From Ignavibacteria bacterium (lineage in GTDB: Bacteria; Bacteroidota; Ignavibacteria; Ignavibacteriales; Ignavibacteriaceae), in assembly GCA_030684555.1 (NCBI GenBank), contig JAUXVN010000083.1:1-47458 (forward strand): a stretch of DNA of 47,458 nucleotides. The letters are read 5' to 3'. Below are positions 35,475 to 45,619 of this stretch, in pieces. The translations under genes were made by a program, and so were the position numbers. The first letter of the stretch is position 1; the number at the start of each line of letters is the position of its first letter. The notes beneath the pieces were generated by a model that made no database searches, was not told the origin of the DNA, and saw only the letters and a list, made by a program, of their open reading frames with translations.

Positions 35475-37655
35475 ATGACAAAAGAAAAACTAAAAAGCAG
35501 TTTGCGAATTAAATTCTTGATCCTTTTTACAGTATCAATGTTGATTGTATTGATGTTTCCGAGAGGGGAATCGTTAGAATCGGAAGTTAGTGTCGGTACA
35601 ATTTGGATACAGGATGATTTAATTGCCAACTTTAGTTTCCCAATAAATAAAAGTTCTGATACTTACAGAAAAGAATTAGAAGTTGCAAGAAAAAGTGTAT
35701 TCCCGATTTTTATTAAAGAAGATGAGTTATCAAAACGCACATTGGATTCACTTCAATCTTATAACAAATTTCTTATCTCAATAATTGATTCTAATCTTTC
35801 CTACACTCAAGACAACTTTGAGAATCCGACATTTTTAACATCAGAAAATTTCAGAATATTCAGAACATTAAGAATCAAAGATAATCAAGCTCTTAAGCAA
35901 AGTCGAGGTGGTCTCAAAGATGCTTTAATATTGGTTGGAAAAGCGATTAAAGAGATTTATGGAATTGGTATTTTAAGTTTGACCTATGAACAAATTTCAC
36001 GTGATAGTATAGCGCTTCGGCAGGGTAATGTTGATCAGATAGAACGTAAAGTAAAATATCTAAATCCTGAAACCTACAAAACAACAATACGTGCTTCGTT
36101 GAATACCGAATATTTAACAACAGAATATGAAGAAGTGATGTTTAATTATGCGGTTCACTTTATTTCACCAAACATTGTGTATAGTCCGGAACTTACTCAA
36201 GAAGAAATTGAATTAGCACAAAGTAAAGTTTCCAAGTTTGCAGGAATTGTGAATGAAAATGAACGTATTGTAGCTAAACATGACCGCGTTACAAATGAAG
36301 TAAAACTTAAGATTGATTCTTTCCGTCTTGCAAAAGGAGAGATGATGGGGGATTTTGATCTCTTCCTCCAATGGATCGGACAATTTTTACACATCTTTTC
36401 CTTGTTGTTTCTATTCAGTATTTATATTTATCTATTCAGAAAAAAAATCTATAATGATAATCTGAAGCTGTTGTTAGTCGGTATACTTATTACCTGGATT
36501 TCATTTGTAACTTTTTTAACAAATCAAATTTCTGTTACTGATTCGATTAAACTTCTGATATTCATTCCAGCAGCGTCAATGTTGTTTACAATTATTTTTG
36601 ATTCAAGAGTCGGTTTTTACAGTACAATTATTATTGCATTAATCACGGGTGCATTGCGGGGAAATGATTACACATTTGTTGTGATGAATGTTATTGCGGG
36701 TGCCCTTGCCGTTTACACTGTAAGAGATATCAAAAACAGAACACAAATATTCCGATCATTTTTATTCATTTTGCTTGGATACACTACCTCAATTTTAATA
36801 TTTGGATTTGAAAGATTTGAATCATGGCAGAAAATTTTAATTGAATTTGCCTTTGCAGGAACAAGCGCATTAATAAGTCCCGTACTGACTTATGGCTTAC
36901 TGATTTTCTTCGAAAAATTATTTAAAATTACAACTGAATTAACACTATTAGAATTATCTAATTTTGACCGTCCTTTATTGCGCGACCTTGCACGAAAAGC
37001 GCCGGGTTCTTTCAGCCATTCATTAACGATGGGAACATTAGTTGAAGCAGCAGCAGAAAAAATTGGAGCTAATCCTTTATTAGCAAGAGTTGGAGCGTAT
37101 TATCACGATATCGGTAAAACAATTGCACCGCAGTATTTTGTTGAAAATCAACTTGACAATACAAATTTACATGAAGAATTATCCCCCTCTGAAAGTGTTA
37201 AAGTAATTATAAATCATGTTAGACAAGGGATTGAGCTGGGGAAAGAAAATAATCTTCCTGAAGAAGTTATTGATTTTATCCCGATGCACCATGGCACAAC
37301 TACAATTACATATTTTTATGAAAAAGCGAAAACTCTTTATGGTGAAGAAAATGTTGATGTAAATAATTTTAGGTATCCGGGTGCAAAGCCTCAAACGAAA
37401 GAAACTGCATTGGTAATGCTTGCAGATATTTGTGAGTCAGCAGTTCGTTCAATTGATAATCCGGATATAGATAAGATTGAAAATTTAATTAATAATCTTA
37501 TTAATGCAAGGTTAACAGACGGGCAATTAGATGAGTCACCATTAACCTTTGCCGATATTTCAAAAATAAAAGAAGCTTATTCAAATATTCTTTTAGGTCA
37601 GCATCATCGTCGTATTCGTTATCCTAAGCAAGAAGAGATGGAAAAGAAAGATTGA
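35475..37655 (+). CDS. 7TM-HD phosphodiesterase (PgpH-like c-di-AMP hydrolase family)
   Basis: 726 residues: an N-terminal membrane helix (about 10-27), an extracytoplasmic helical region (7TMR-HDED, about 45-290), seven helices (about 300-490) and a cytosolic HD domain. His515 (FSHSLTMG) and His544-Asp545 (YYHDIGKT) are the metal ligands, followed by DFIPMHHGTTTITYFYEKA. PgpH members hydrolyse cyclic di-AMP; that activity here is inferred from architecture. The start is one base after the HAD gene and the stop overlaps xerD. Confidence 0.9.
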   Translation: MTKEKLKSSLRIKFLILFTVSMLIVLMFPRGESLESEVSVGTIWIQDDLIANFSFPINKSSDTYRKELEVARKSVFPIFIKEDELSKRTLDSLQSYNKFLISIIDSNLSYTQDNFENPTFLTSENFRIFRTLRIKDNQALKQSRGGLKDALILVGKAIKEIYGIGILSLTYEQISRDSIALRQGNVDQIERKVKYLNPETYKTTIRASLNTEYLTTEYEEVMFNYAVHFISPNIVYSPELTQEEIELAQSKVSKFAGIVNENERIVAKHDRVTNEVKLKIDSFRLAKGEMMGDFDLFLQWIGQFLHIFSLLFLFSIYIYLFRKKIYNDNLKLLLVGILITWISFVTFLTNQISVTDSIKLLIFIPAASMLFTIIFDSRVGFYSTIIIALITGALRGNDYTFVVMNVIAGALAVYTVRDIKNRTQIFRSFLFILLGYTTSILIFGFERFESWQKILIEFAFAGTSALISPVLTYGLLIFFEKLFKITTELTLLELSNFDRPLLRDLARKAPGSFSHSLTMGTLVEAAAEKIGANPLLARVGAYYHDIGKTIAPQYFVENQLDNTNLHEELSPSESVKVIINHVRQGIELGKENNLPEEVIDFIPMHHGTTTITYFYEKAKTLYGEENVDVNNFRYPGAKPQTKETALVMLADICESAVRSIDNPDIDKIENLINNLINARLTDGQLDESPLTFADISKIKEAYSNILLGQHHRRIRYPKQEEMEKKD

Positions 37656-38563
37656 ACAAACTTCCGATTGAATTTTCCCAATTCATGGATGAGTATTTAT
37701 CTATCTTACAATTGGAAAGAAATCTTTCCAAACTCACAATTGAAGCATACAAAAATGATCTTAATCAATTCTTTATATTTTTAATTGAAAAAAAAGTAAC
37801 TGATCTAAATGAAATTACAGGAAAAGAAATTGTTCTATTCTTTTCATTACTTAATAAACTTGGGTTGTCAGATACTTCAACAGCAAGATATTTTTCTTCG
37901 CTTAAAGGGTTTTTCAAATTCTTAATTTCATCAAATTATGTAACTGAAAATCCAATCGAAAAACTCAGTTCTCCACGCATCGCAAAAAAACTTCCTGAAG
38001 TATTAAATATAAATGAGATAGATTTAATTTTAAGTCAACCAAAAATTGATGATGTAACGGGAATACGTGACAGAGCTATTCTTGAGGTATTTTATGCTTG
38101 CGGATTACGCGTATCCGAGCTTATAAATCTGAAAATATCAGACTTATATCTAAATGATGAAGCAATTAGAGTTTTCGGGAAAGGGTCAAAGGAAAGGATA
38201 GTTCCAATAGGTTCAAGTGCAATTAATTGGATTAGAAAATATCTAACTGAAAGCCGACCTATGCTTGAAAAGAAAGGAAAAAGTTTTACGTCATTGTTTC
38301 TTAACAAGCGGGGGACTAATTTTTCAAGAATGGGATTGTGGAAGATGATTTATCAATACACTAAGTCAGCCGGAATTAAAAAGAATGTTCATCCACATAC
38401 TTTTAGGCATTCATTTGCTACACATCTTCTTGAAGGAGGCGCCGATTTAAGAGCAGTTCAGGAAATGCTCGGTCATGCTGATATTTCAACCACACAAATT
38501 TATACTCATATTGATCGTGATTTTATTAAACAGGAACACAAACGGTTCCATCCGAGAGGTTAA
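37652..38563 (+). CDS. xerD: Tyrosine recombinase XerC/XerD
   Basis: 303 residues, a usual Xer length. Catalytic set: Arg153 (ACGLRVSEL), Lys177 (FGKGSKER), His249 and Arg252 (HPHTFRHSFA), His275 (MLGHADI) and Tyr284 (TQIYTH). An N-terminal SAM-like domain (ERNLSKLTIEAYKNDLNQF) is present. Resolves chromosome dimers at dif. Because no second Xer is in view, XerC versus XerD is a guess. The TTG start overlaps the TGA of the preceding gene. Confidence 0.9.
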   Translation: MNKLPIEFSQFMDEYLSILQLERNLSKLTIEAYKNDLNQFFIFLIEKKVTDLNEITGKEIVLFFSLLNKLGLSDTSTARYFSSLKGFFKFLISSNYVTENPIEKLSSPRIAKKLPEVLNINEIDLILSQPKIDDVTGIRDRAILEVFYACGLRVSELINLKISDLYLNDEAIRVFGKGSKERIVPIGSSAINWIRKYLTESRPMLEKKGKSFTSLFLNKRGTNFSRMGLWKMIYQYTKSAGIKKNVHPHTFRHSFATHLLEGGADLRAVQEMLGHADISTTQIYTHIDRDFIKQEHKRFHPRG

Positions 38564-38566
38564 TTG

Positions 38567-39226
38567 ATGTCAGATATTCAAGTAAGTGAAAAATTAATTT
38601 CATTTTTAACATTTCTTCCATTCTTTTTTATTTCATTGGCTGTACATGAGTTTGCTCATGCTTATACAGCACACAAAAAAGGGGATAATACTGCAAAAAA
38701 TCAAGGTAGACTTACTTTAAATCCGATTAAACATATCGACCTTTTCGGTTCAGTATTAATGCCTTTTATGGCATTTGCATCAGGGTTTGCTTTGATTGGT
38801 TGGGCTAAACCGGTTCCGATTGATAGAAGAAATTTTCGCAATCAGAATGTGGATGATGCTTTGGTTTCTTTTGCGGGACCCGCTTCAAATTTAATCCTCG
38901 CTATTTTGTTCTTTATTATTTTTATGCTGGTAACAAAATTGTCAGTTGATTTTACTTACAGAGAATTTGTTATTAATATGATCTGGTTCGGAGTCTACTT
39001 CAATATTTTTCTCGCACTATTCAACTTACTCCCACTTCCTCCGCTTGACGGCTCACATATTTTGTATGACCTTTTCCCGAACCGGTTTACGGCTTCGTTA
39101 TTGAATCTTGGAATTTACGGTTCTATTTTATTAATATTTTTCATCTATAGTCCTTTATGGAAATATTTCTTCGGTTTGGTTAATTTTATTCTGGATGGAT
39201 TTCTATTTATCGGAGGATACAAATAA
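38567..39226 (+). CDS. Site-2-protease-like M50 membrane metallopeptidase
   Basis: About 219 residues, five or six helices. HEFAHAY carries the HExxH zinc motif and LLPLPPLDGSHI supplies the third ligand, in the order of compact S2P-like rhomboid-neighbour peptidases. Other family marks: GWAKPVPIDRRNF and SFAGPASNLILA. It cuts membrane proteins within the bilayer; substrate unknown. ATG 38567, three bases after the xerD stop, is preferred over the TTG at 38564. Confidence 0.92.
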   Translation: MSDIQVSEKLISFLTFLPFFFISLAVHEFAHAYTAHKKGDNTAKNQGRLTLNPIKHIDLFGSVLMPFMAFASGFALIGWAKPVPIDRRNFRNQNVDDALVSFAGPASNLILAILFFIIFMLVTKLSVDFTYREFVINMIWFGVYFNIFLALFNLLPLPPLDGSHILYDLFPNRFTASLLNLGIYGSILLIFFIYSPLWKYFFGLVNFILDGFLFIGGYK

Positions 39227-40318
39227 GTGGATTTCCTATCATTTATTAATCAGAAGAAGAAGTTCAAATTCCTAATTATTCGTGACGGACTTTTAGGTGA
39301 TATTACCTTTATTACTCCAATCATTAATCGATTAAGAAATAAATTTTCTGATTCAACAATGGATGTAGTTGTAAGTAGTAATTCTGTAGATGTATTAAAG
39401 AACTATCCCGGAGTAAGAAAAGTTATTCCGTTAAAAAGTAAAGCGAATTTATTTTATCATATAAAGTTTTTCATCGGTTTACGAAAAGAAAGGTATGATG
39501 TCTGTTTAGTGCAAGAAGTGAATTCACACTACACATTGATGTCGCTATTGGTTGGTGCAAAGTACCGAATCGGTTTTATTAACAAGGCTGATAGATTTTT
39601 AAATCTCAAGTTTCAGAGAAAAGGACATACTGTTTTAGCAGAACTCGGGACAGTTAAAACCTGGACTGAAGAAGTAAATGAGGATAGACCGACTTTATTT
39701 ATAAGTGAGTCCGAGAATTCAGACGCACTTAGCACACTAAAAAAACTTGGTATAGAGAAAGATGATATAATTATTTGTTTTCAGGTTGGGTCTAGTACGG
39801 ATAATTCACCGAAACAATGGGTCGATAAATATTTTGCTGAATTAGCCGATAGATTATTAAAGAAAAAAAATGCAAAAATAGTATTTATCGGTTCTTCAAG
39901 AGAAGTTGAGCATATTCGTGAAATTCAAAATATGATGAAACAAACGAGTATAGAATATGCAGAGGGTGTTAGTATAAGAGAACTGATAGCATTTATTAAA
40001 CAAGTTCATTTAGTAATTGGACCGGATACAGGTCCGCTGCATTTTGCAGACTCATTAAACATTCCGGCAATTATTTTATTTGGATACATGGATCCGGCTG
40101 ATACAGGCGTTTTTATCCCGGGTGAGTTTGCTCGAAATATTAGTGTAAAATTGGATTGCGTACCTTGTAATCCGAAAAATCCGAAACCGGCACAGTGGGA
40201 AATTTGTAAAACTAAGAGACCAACTTTGTGTATGGAATTGCTTTCTGTAGATATAGTTGAAAATGCAGTGATTGAAATACTAAATAAAAAGTACAATATT
40301 TCAGTTGCAGAAAAATAA
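39227..40318 (+). CDS. Glycosyltransferase family 9 (heptosyltransferase-like)
   Basis: 363 residues, a two-Rossmann-domain GT9. FLIIRDGLLGDITFITPIIN, AKYRIGFINKADRFLN, ICFQVGSSTDNSPKQW, and the nucleotide-sugar site VIGPDTGPLHFADSLNIPAI followed by FGYMDP. Adds heptose-like sugars in LPS core synthesis. GTG 39227 has GGAGG 10 bases upstream and follows the previous stop directly. With the ABC exporter and O-antigen ligase after it, it forms a surface-glycan cluster. Confidence 0.92.
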   Translation: MDFLSFINQKKKFKFLIIRDGLLGDITFITPIINRLRNKFSDSTMDVVVSSNSVDVLKNYPGVRKVIPLKSKANLFYHIKFFIGLRKERYDVCLVQEVNSHYTLMSLLVGAKYRIGFINKADRFLNLKFQRKGHTVLAELGTVKTWTEEVNEDRPTLFISESENSDALSTLKKLGIEKDDIIICFQVGSSTDNSPKQWVDKYFAELADRLLKKKNAKIVFIGSSREVEHIREIQNMMKQTSIEYAEGVSIRELIAFIKQVHLVIGPDTGPLHFADSLNIPAIILFGYMDPADTGVFIPGEFARNISVKLDCVPCNPKNPKPAQWEICKTKRPTLCMELLSVDIVENAVIEILNKKYNISVAEK

Positions 40319-40330
40319 ATTTGAGTTGAA

Positions 40331-42184
40331 GTGAAAACCTATTTCAGAATATTATCGTTCGTAAAACCGTATAAAAAATATATAGCAAGTTCTATTATTT
40401 TTAGTATACTTTATGCAGTTGCAAACGGTGCTTCTATCTACCTGTTAATCCCGTTACTTGATACACTTTTTCTCGGCGGAGTTTCATCAAGAACGCCGGA
40501 TACAAAAGAAGCAGCGACTTCTTCAATCTTACCAAATTGGATATCCGACATTCAAAAAGGTTTAGGTGATGCTTTCCATAATTTTATTTTTACAGGGACA
40601 AAAATTGATGCACTTACGAAAATAGTATTTCTCGTGATGCTTGCTTTCTTTTTAAAAAATTTATTCGGTTATCTGCAGGCATATTTTCTTGCTTATGCTG
40701 AACAGGGAGTTGTTAAAGATATTAGAAATCAGGCTTATAAACATTTACACAAATTGCCGATGGGTTATTTCAAAAATGAAAAAACGGGAAATCTTATTTC
40801 ACGAATTATCAATGATGTAAGTGTAGTTCAATCAAGTGTATCAACTGTCTTCTTAAATATGGTTCGCGAACCGATTACGATAATTGTATTCATGGGAATC
40901 GCTTTATCTATTAGCTGGCAGTTAACTCTTTTTTCATTTATTGTACTTCCGTTTTCTCTGATCTTCATTGCATTACTCGGCATCAAACTCCGAAAGCAAA
41001 GCGCAATCTTACAGCAAAGCATTGCCGATATTACTAATCTACTATACGAAACAATTTCGGGAGTGAAAATTGTTAAAGCTTTCGGAATGGAAAGTTATGA
41101 GAATAAAAAATTCTTTGCCGGAACGATGTCCTATTTCAAAAAAACTTTAAGTATGGTGAGATTACGAAATTCATCCAGCCCGATAACGGAATTTTTAAGT
41201 GTTGTTGTCGGAGCTTTAATTATCTACTACGGCGGGAGATTAGTTATTGAAGGAAGCGGATTGAAAGCAAGTGAGTTCCTCGGTTTTCTATTTGCGATTT
41301 TTCAGTTGATGACTCCGATTAAAGAGTTAAGCGGTGTGAACAATCGTATACAGGAATCAAGTGCCGCCGGCGAAAGAATATTTGAAATTATTGATACTGA
41401 ACCGGCTATAAAAAATATTGAGAATCCGATAGTAAAAGATTCATTTAATACTTCAATAAAATTTGAGAATGTCTCTTTTCATTACGATGATTCTGATGAA
41501 CTTGTTTTGCAGAACCTGAATTTTGAAGTGAAAAAAGGGGAGATAATTGCTTTGGTTGGACCCAGCGGCGGTGGTAAATCTACACTCGTTGATTTATTGC
41601 CAAGATTTTATGATCCAACTAAAGGGACAATATTTTTTGATGATATAGATATTAAAAAAATCAAAATAGAAGACTTAAGAAAACTCCTCGGAATAGTTAC
41701 TCAAGAAACTATTCTTTTTAATGAATCTATTAAAAGTAATATTGCTTATGGTCTCGGTGATTTCTCTATTGACAAAATTATCGAAGCGGCAAAAATGGCT
41801 AATGCTCATAGTTTTATAAATGAAATGCCTGATGGATATGAAACGGTTATTGGCGAACGTGGATTAAAAATTTCTGGAGGACAAAGGCAGCGGCTTTCTA
41901 TTGCAAGAGCATTATTGAAAAATCCGAACATTATGATTTTTGATGAGGCTACATCCGCACTTGATAATGAGAGTGAAATGCTTGTTCAAGAAGCGATAGA
42001 AAGATTAATGCAGAACAGAACTACTTTTGTTATAGCTCATCGTTTAAGTACAATTCGTAATGCAACCAAAATTCTTGTGATTGAAAAAGGGAAAATCGTA
42101 CAAGCCGGAACGCATAACGAATTGCTTTCAAACGAGAGTGGTGTTTACAAGAAACTTTATGAAATGCAGTTTCGGGACGTTTAA
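40331..42184 (+). CDS. MsbA-type lipid/glycan ABC exporter
   Basis: 617 residues, membrane domain and ATPase fused. Six helices, with the ICL motif YFKNEKTGNLISRIINDVSV; Walker A GPSGGGKSTL, signature ISGGQRQRLSIARALL, Walker B IMIFDEATSALD and the H-loop AHRLSTI. A homodimer would flip lipid A-core or a lipid-linked sugar. GTG 40331 is the start. Its TAA overlaps the ATG of the O-antigen ligase by one base (TAATG), showing tight coupling. Confidence 0.93.
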   Translation: MKTYFRILSFVKPYKKYIASSIIFSILYAVANGASIYLLIPLLDTLFLGGVSSRTPDTKEAATSSILPNWISDIQKGLGDAFHNFIFTGTKIDALTKIVFLVMLAFFLKNLFGYLQAYFLAYAEQGVVKDIRNQAYKHLHKLPMGYFKNEKTGNLISRIINDVSVVQSSVSTVFLNMVREPITIIVFMGIALSISWQLTLFSFIVLPFSLIFIALLGIKLRKQSAILQQSIADITNLLYETISGVKIVKAFGMESYENKKFFAGTMSYFKKTLSMVRLRNSSSPITEFLSVVVGALIIYYGGRLVIEGSGLKASEFLGFLFAIFQLMTPIKELSGVNNRIQESSAAGERIFEIIDTEPAIKNIENPIVKDSFNTSIKFENVSFHYDDSDELVLQNLNFEVKKGEIIALVGPSGGGKSTLVDLLPRFYDPTKGTIFFDDIDIKKIKIEDLRKLLGIVTQETILFNESIKSNIAYGLGDFSIDKIIEAAKMANAHSFINEMPDGYETVIGERGLKISGGQRQRLSIARALLKNPNIMIFDEATSALDNESEMLVQEAIERLMQNRTTFVIAHRLSTIRNATKILVIEKGKIVQAGTHNELLSNESGVYKKLYEMQFRDV

Positions 42185-44241
42185 TGAAATTTGTTGATGA
42201 ACTAAAATCACTTTCTCTGATTGATAAAATTGTTTTCTTCTTTTTATTATTGTTTCTTGGAAGTTTAACAAATTCAATTTTCATTAATCAACTTGGTTAT
42301 TATGGAGCGTTAGTAACACTTTTAGTAAAGTTTTTCAAGGAAAAGAAAAATCCTTTTTCGAAAACCGGACTTGAGTATGCTCTTCTTTTTTTCATTCTGG
42401 CAGAAGTCTTATCTACTGTATTTTCAATTGAACCGGCAGCATCTTTTAATAATTTACTGAAGCGGGTTTTATTACTTCCGATAATATATGTCTTAGCAAC
42501 CTCACCAAATTCGATTAGACAAATAAAATTTTACTTCGGAACATATCTCAGCGTTGCATTACTAAGCATATTAATCTATCTCTATTTTTCCGCACAATTC
42601 TATTTAGATAATCTTTATCATGTAGTTCAATCGGGACCATCGGTATTTCAATATCCTATAACTGCATCGGAGATAATGACCTTTACGGCAATGTTCTGTT
42701 TTGCGTTTTTCATTAATGAAAAAGAGAATTGGAAAGTAAGAGCTATCGCAATTCTTTTAATGACGTTATCAATGCTCGCACTCTTTGCAACTTACAAAAG
42801 AACCGGTTGGATTGCCGCAATTGCCGGAATTCTTTTCATGCTGATAATTAAAAGGAAGTGGCTCTATCTGCTTCCGTTTGTTGTTGCCGTGATAATATTT
42901 GGTGTTAAAGATACTGAATGGAGTGATGTTGAAATCTTTCAGAAGAAAGAGTCGGGTTATTCATCATCTCAATTTTTTAATACAAGTGGAAAAGCTTATA
43001 ATGTTTCAATCGGTGGGAAAGATTTATTCTTAAGTGATTATGATGAAGGAATTAAAATTATTTCAAATGGAAAAATCGTTAAACATATTTCTACTCCTTC
43101 ACCGGTTATCTCTTCTTTCGAAGTAGATGATTTTACGCTCGGGGTAAATCTTATCGACACCCGTTTTTTGTTGATTAATAAAGTGAACGGTGAAATTATT
43201 AACGAATTTCAAACAACCGGATTTACCCATGCTTACAAATATTTTAACGGAAAATTATATGTGCTTGATCTTGACAGCGGTTTAACAATTTATCCGGATA
43301 TTCATTCCCCCGAAAATAATCTTAGATACAACACTTTCCATAAGTACAGCACAATGGATGTTGATTCCAATAAATTAATAATCTTTTCGGCAGAAATGGG
43401 TTTACGAATCTTTGATTTACAAAATGGTTTGCCGGTAAACGGAGGTGTAAAAATTCATGACACTCAAAAGTATTTACCTTTCCATCTTTTGAATAAACGA
43501 TTGTTAACTTCGGATGGAAATGCTGTTTATCTTTTTGAACAAAATGATTCAACTCTTGATTTAATTTCAAAAACAGAAAAAATAAAACGGTTAACCCACT
43601 TTTCATTTGTCGGTTCTGAAGCCTTGCTGGTTGATGGTTCAAAAGAAGTTTACTCACTCAATGTTACTTCGCAAAAATTAGATGAAGCTGAACCGATTCT
43701 TACATATAAGAAGCAGATAAGCTCAATTAAACAGAGTGGTGATGAAATTGTAATAACGAGTTTTAAACAAAGCAGAATAAAAAGTATATGGGATGTTCAT
43801 AATATGTCCAACTCCTCCCGTTTTGCTTTATGGCGGGGAGGAATAGAGATATTTAAAGATTATCCGTTATTCGGTGTCGGCGATATTGATCTTGCAAAAT
43901 TGTACCGTGAATATAAAAGACCATTTGACAAGGAAATTCAAGGGCACATGCATAATAATTATGTCCATCTGCTTGTTATTCTTGGTGCTTTCGGATTTTT
44001 AGCTGTGATGTTTTTACTGATAAAAATTTTCCTAATTGATCTGAAAATATTTAACGAAGTTAAAACGATTCCTTTTTTATCATCTTATTCACTTGGAGTT
44101 TTAGGTGGATTTGTCGCATTTCTGACGGCGGGTTTAACTGAATGGAATTTCGGTGATCACGAAATTATTACAATAGTTTGGTTTACCCTCGGTTTGAATT
44201 TAGCCGTTAGAAAAATTAAAGAGGTTGAGATCAAAGAATAA
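42184..44241 (+). CDS. O-antigen ligase family protein with a beta-propeller-like insertion
   Basis: 685 residues against about 400 for usual WaaL proteins. Residues 1-240 are about eight membrane helices. Residues 545-675 hold the Wzy_C core: RFALWRGGIEIFKDYPLFGV, GHMHNNYVHLLVILGAFGF and later helices. Between them, about 262-540, is a soluble beta-rich domain of blades ending DLDSGLTIY, SAEMGLRIFDLQNG, LLTSDGNAVYLFEQN and ALLVDGSKEVYSLN, spaced 40-45 residues, like a six-bladed LVIVD/WD-type propeller. It lies in the large periplasmic loop, where the ligase active site is expected. The joining of O-antigen or another glycan to lipid A-core is the likely role. No frame break occurs, so this is a true fusion. 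Confidence 0.85.
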   Translation: MKFVDELKSLSLIDKIVFFFLLLFLGSLTNSIFINQLGYYGALVTLLVKFFKEKKNPFSKTGLEYALLFFILAEVLSTVFSIEPAASFNNLLKRVLLLPIIYVLATSPNSIRQIKFYFGTYLSVALLSILIYLYFSAQFYLDNLYHVVQSGPSVFQYPITASEIMTFTAMFCFAFFINEKENWKVRAIAILLMTLSMLALFATYKRTGWIAAIAGILFMLIIKRKWLYLLPFVVAVIIFGVKDTEWSDVEIFQKKESGYSSSQFFNTSGKAYNVSIGGKDLFLSDYDEGIKIISNGKIVKHISTPSPVISSFEVDDFTLGVNLIDTRFLLINKVNGEIINEFQTTGFTHAYKYFNGKLYVLDLDSGLTIYPDIHSPENNLRYNTFHKYSTMDVDSNKLIIFSAEMGLRIFDLQNGLPVNGGVKIHDTQKYLPFHLLNKRLLTSDGNAVYLFEQNDSTLDLISKTEKIKRLTHFSFVGSEALLVDGSKEVYSLNVTSQKLDEAEPILTYKKQISSIKQSGDEIVITSFKQSRIKSIWDVHNMSNSSRFALWRGGIEIFKDYPLFGVGDIDLAKLYREYKRPFDKEIQGHMHNNYVHLLVILGAFGFLAVMFLLIKIFLIDLKIFNEVKTIPFLSSYSLGVLGGFVAFLTAGLTEWNFGDHEIITIVWFTLGLNLAVRKIKEVEIKE

Positions 44242-44554
44242 TTTAAGACAAATCACTTAGGGATAAATATCTAAAGACGTTGTTTTCAAACCGCCGCCAA
44301 AACAGCAATGTGGCTTTCTTACCAATGCAAAAATTATTTAACAGAACTACCTTAAAAACCAACAATACACTAAAGAACAAAGCCAACAATTACTAAAATG
44401 CTGTAAGCGAAAACAACTTGCTTTGACAAGTTGGGGACGTTCGCTTGATCGGTTTGATATACAGAAGTTTATAAAATTTAATTTGACTATTTAAAATTTA
44501 TTCCCATATTTGCATATGGTTGTATAAGGTTGTTTAACAAATATTGGACTTCAT
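44242..44554. other. 313-base gap with nested hairpin before the restriction-modification genes
   Basis: CAACTTG/CAAGTTG (44414-44433) nests inside AAGCGA/TCGCTT (44405-44446). No T tract follows, so it is not a simple terminator. An AT-rich promoter-like block (TTGACT near 44484, CATATTTG near 44510) precedes the methylase ATG. The break from housekeeping to mobile genes lies in this gap. Confidence 0.45.
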
Positions 44555-45619
44555 ATGGAAAAATATTATAATATTAGCGAAGCAGCAGAAATAATAGGTG
44601 TAAATAAAGAAACCCTAAGACGATGGGATAGAAATGGGAAATTTCAATCAACAAGACACCCGATAAATAAATATCGAGTCTATCCATCATCCAAAGTCAA
44701 TCAATTAGTTAAAGAACTTCAACTCGAATTTTATACAGAAAAGAAGACGAAAAAATTACCACAACCCATATATAAAAATGAACTTGGTTCCCTTTACAAT
44801 ATTGACTCCATTCAATTTTTAAAATCATTGGAAAATGAATCAGTGGATCTGATTTTTGCAGATCCCCCGTATAATATTAAAAAAGCAGAGTGGGATACAT
44901 TTCAGTCACAAAAGCAATATGTGGAGTGGAGTATCGTCTGGATTCAAGAAGCTCAAAGAGTATTAAAACCACACGGCTCACTTTATGTCTGCGGATTTTC
45001 AGAAATTCTTGCCGATGTAAAATGGGCGGCAAGTTATTTGTTCGCTGGTTGTAAATGGCTTGTCTGGCATTATCGGAATAAAGCAAATCTCGGTAATGAC
45101 TGGGGAAGATCGCACGAAAGCATCCTACATTTCAGAAAAAGCAAAAAATTTATTTTCAATATTGACGAAATAAGAATACCCTACAATGCTCATACGCTAA
45201 AATATCCAACAAGACCACAAGCAGAAACATCACAGTATAACAATGGAAATGGGAAAGAATATATTTGGGAACCAAATCCATTTGGTGCAAAACCGAAAGA
45301 CGTATTAGAAATTCCAACTTTATCAAATGGCTCCTGGGAAAAAACGGAACATCAAACTCAAAAACCAATTGAATTAGTAAAAAAAATTGTTCTTGCTTCT
45401 TCGAATCCAGGACATCTTGTGGTGGACCCTTTTGGCGGTTCAGGAACGACTTATGCCGTCGCAGAAGCCTTTAATAGAAGATGGTTAGGCACCGATAACA
45501 ACCTTGAGTATTGTCAAATTATCAAGGAACGAATGACAAATAAAGAACATATATTAAGAATAGCTTCAGGTAAAGATGAGATTGAAGCAGTCCAAAGAAG
45601 GCAAAAATTACGGGTGTAG
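44555..45619 (+). CDS. DNA methyltransferase with MerR-type helix-turn-helix head
   Basis: 354 residues. Residues 1-50 read as a MerR/excisionase helix-turn-helix (YNISEAAEIIGVNKETLRRW, KYRVYPSSKV). Residues 75-345 are a beta-class amino-methyltransferase: DPPY at 103-106 precedes the SAM motif DPFGGSGT at 291-298. TEHQTQKPIEL is the usual motif before the SAM fold. It methylates adenine N6 or cytosine N4; the site is unknown. The 3' end overlaps the convergent endonuclease gene by 12 bases. A head of this type could tie the gene to its own control. Confidence 0.9.
   Translation: MEKYYNISEAAEIIGVNKETLRRWDRNGKFQSTRHPINKYRVYPSSKVNQLVKELQLEFYTEKKTKKLPQPIYKNELGSLYNIDSIQFLKSLENESVDLIFADPPYNIKKAEWDTFQSQKQYVEWSIVWIQEAQRVLKPHGSLYVCGFSEILADVKWAASYLFAGCKWLVWHYRNKANLGNDWGRSHESILHFRKSKKFIFNIDEIRIPYNAHTLKYPTRPQAETSQYNNGNGKEYIWEPNPFGAKPKDVLEIPTLSNGSWEKTEHQTQKPIELVKKIVLASSNPGHLVVDPFGGSGTTYAVAEAFNRRWLGTDNNLEYCQIIKERMTNKEHILRIASGKDEIEAVQRRQKLRV

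Noticed and set aside
44300-44495. Open stretch with QQLLKCCKRKQ-like text before the methylase
   Set aside because: No start codon, stops on both sides, and overlaps the nested hairpin; probably chance.
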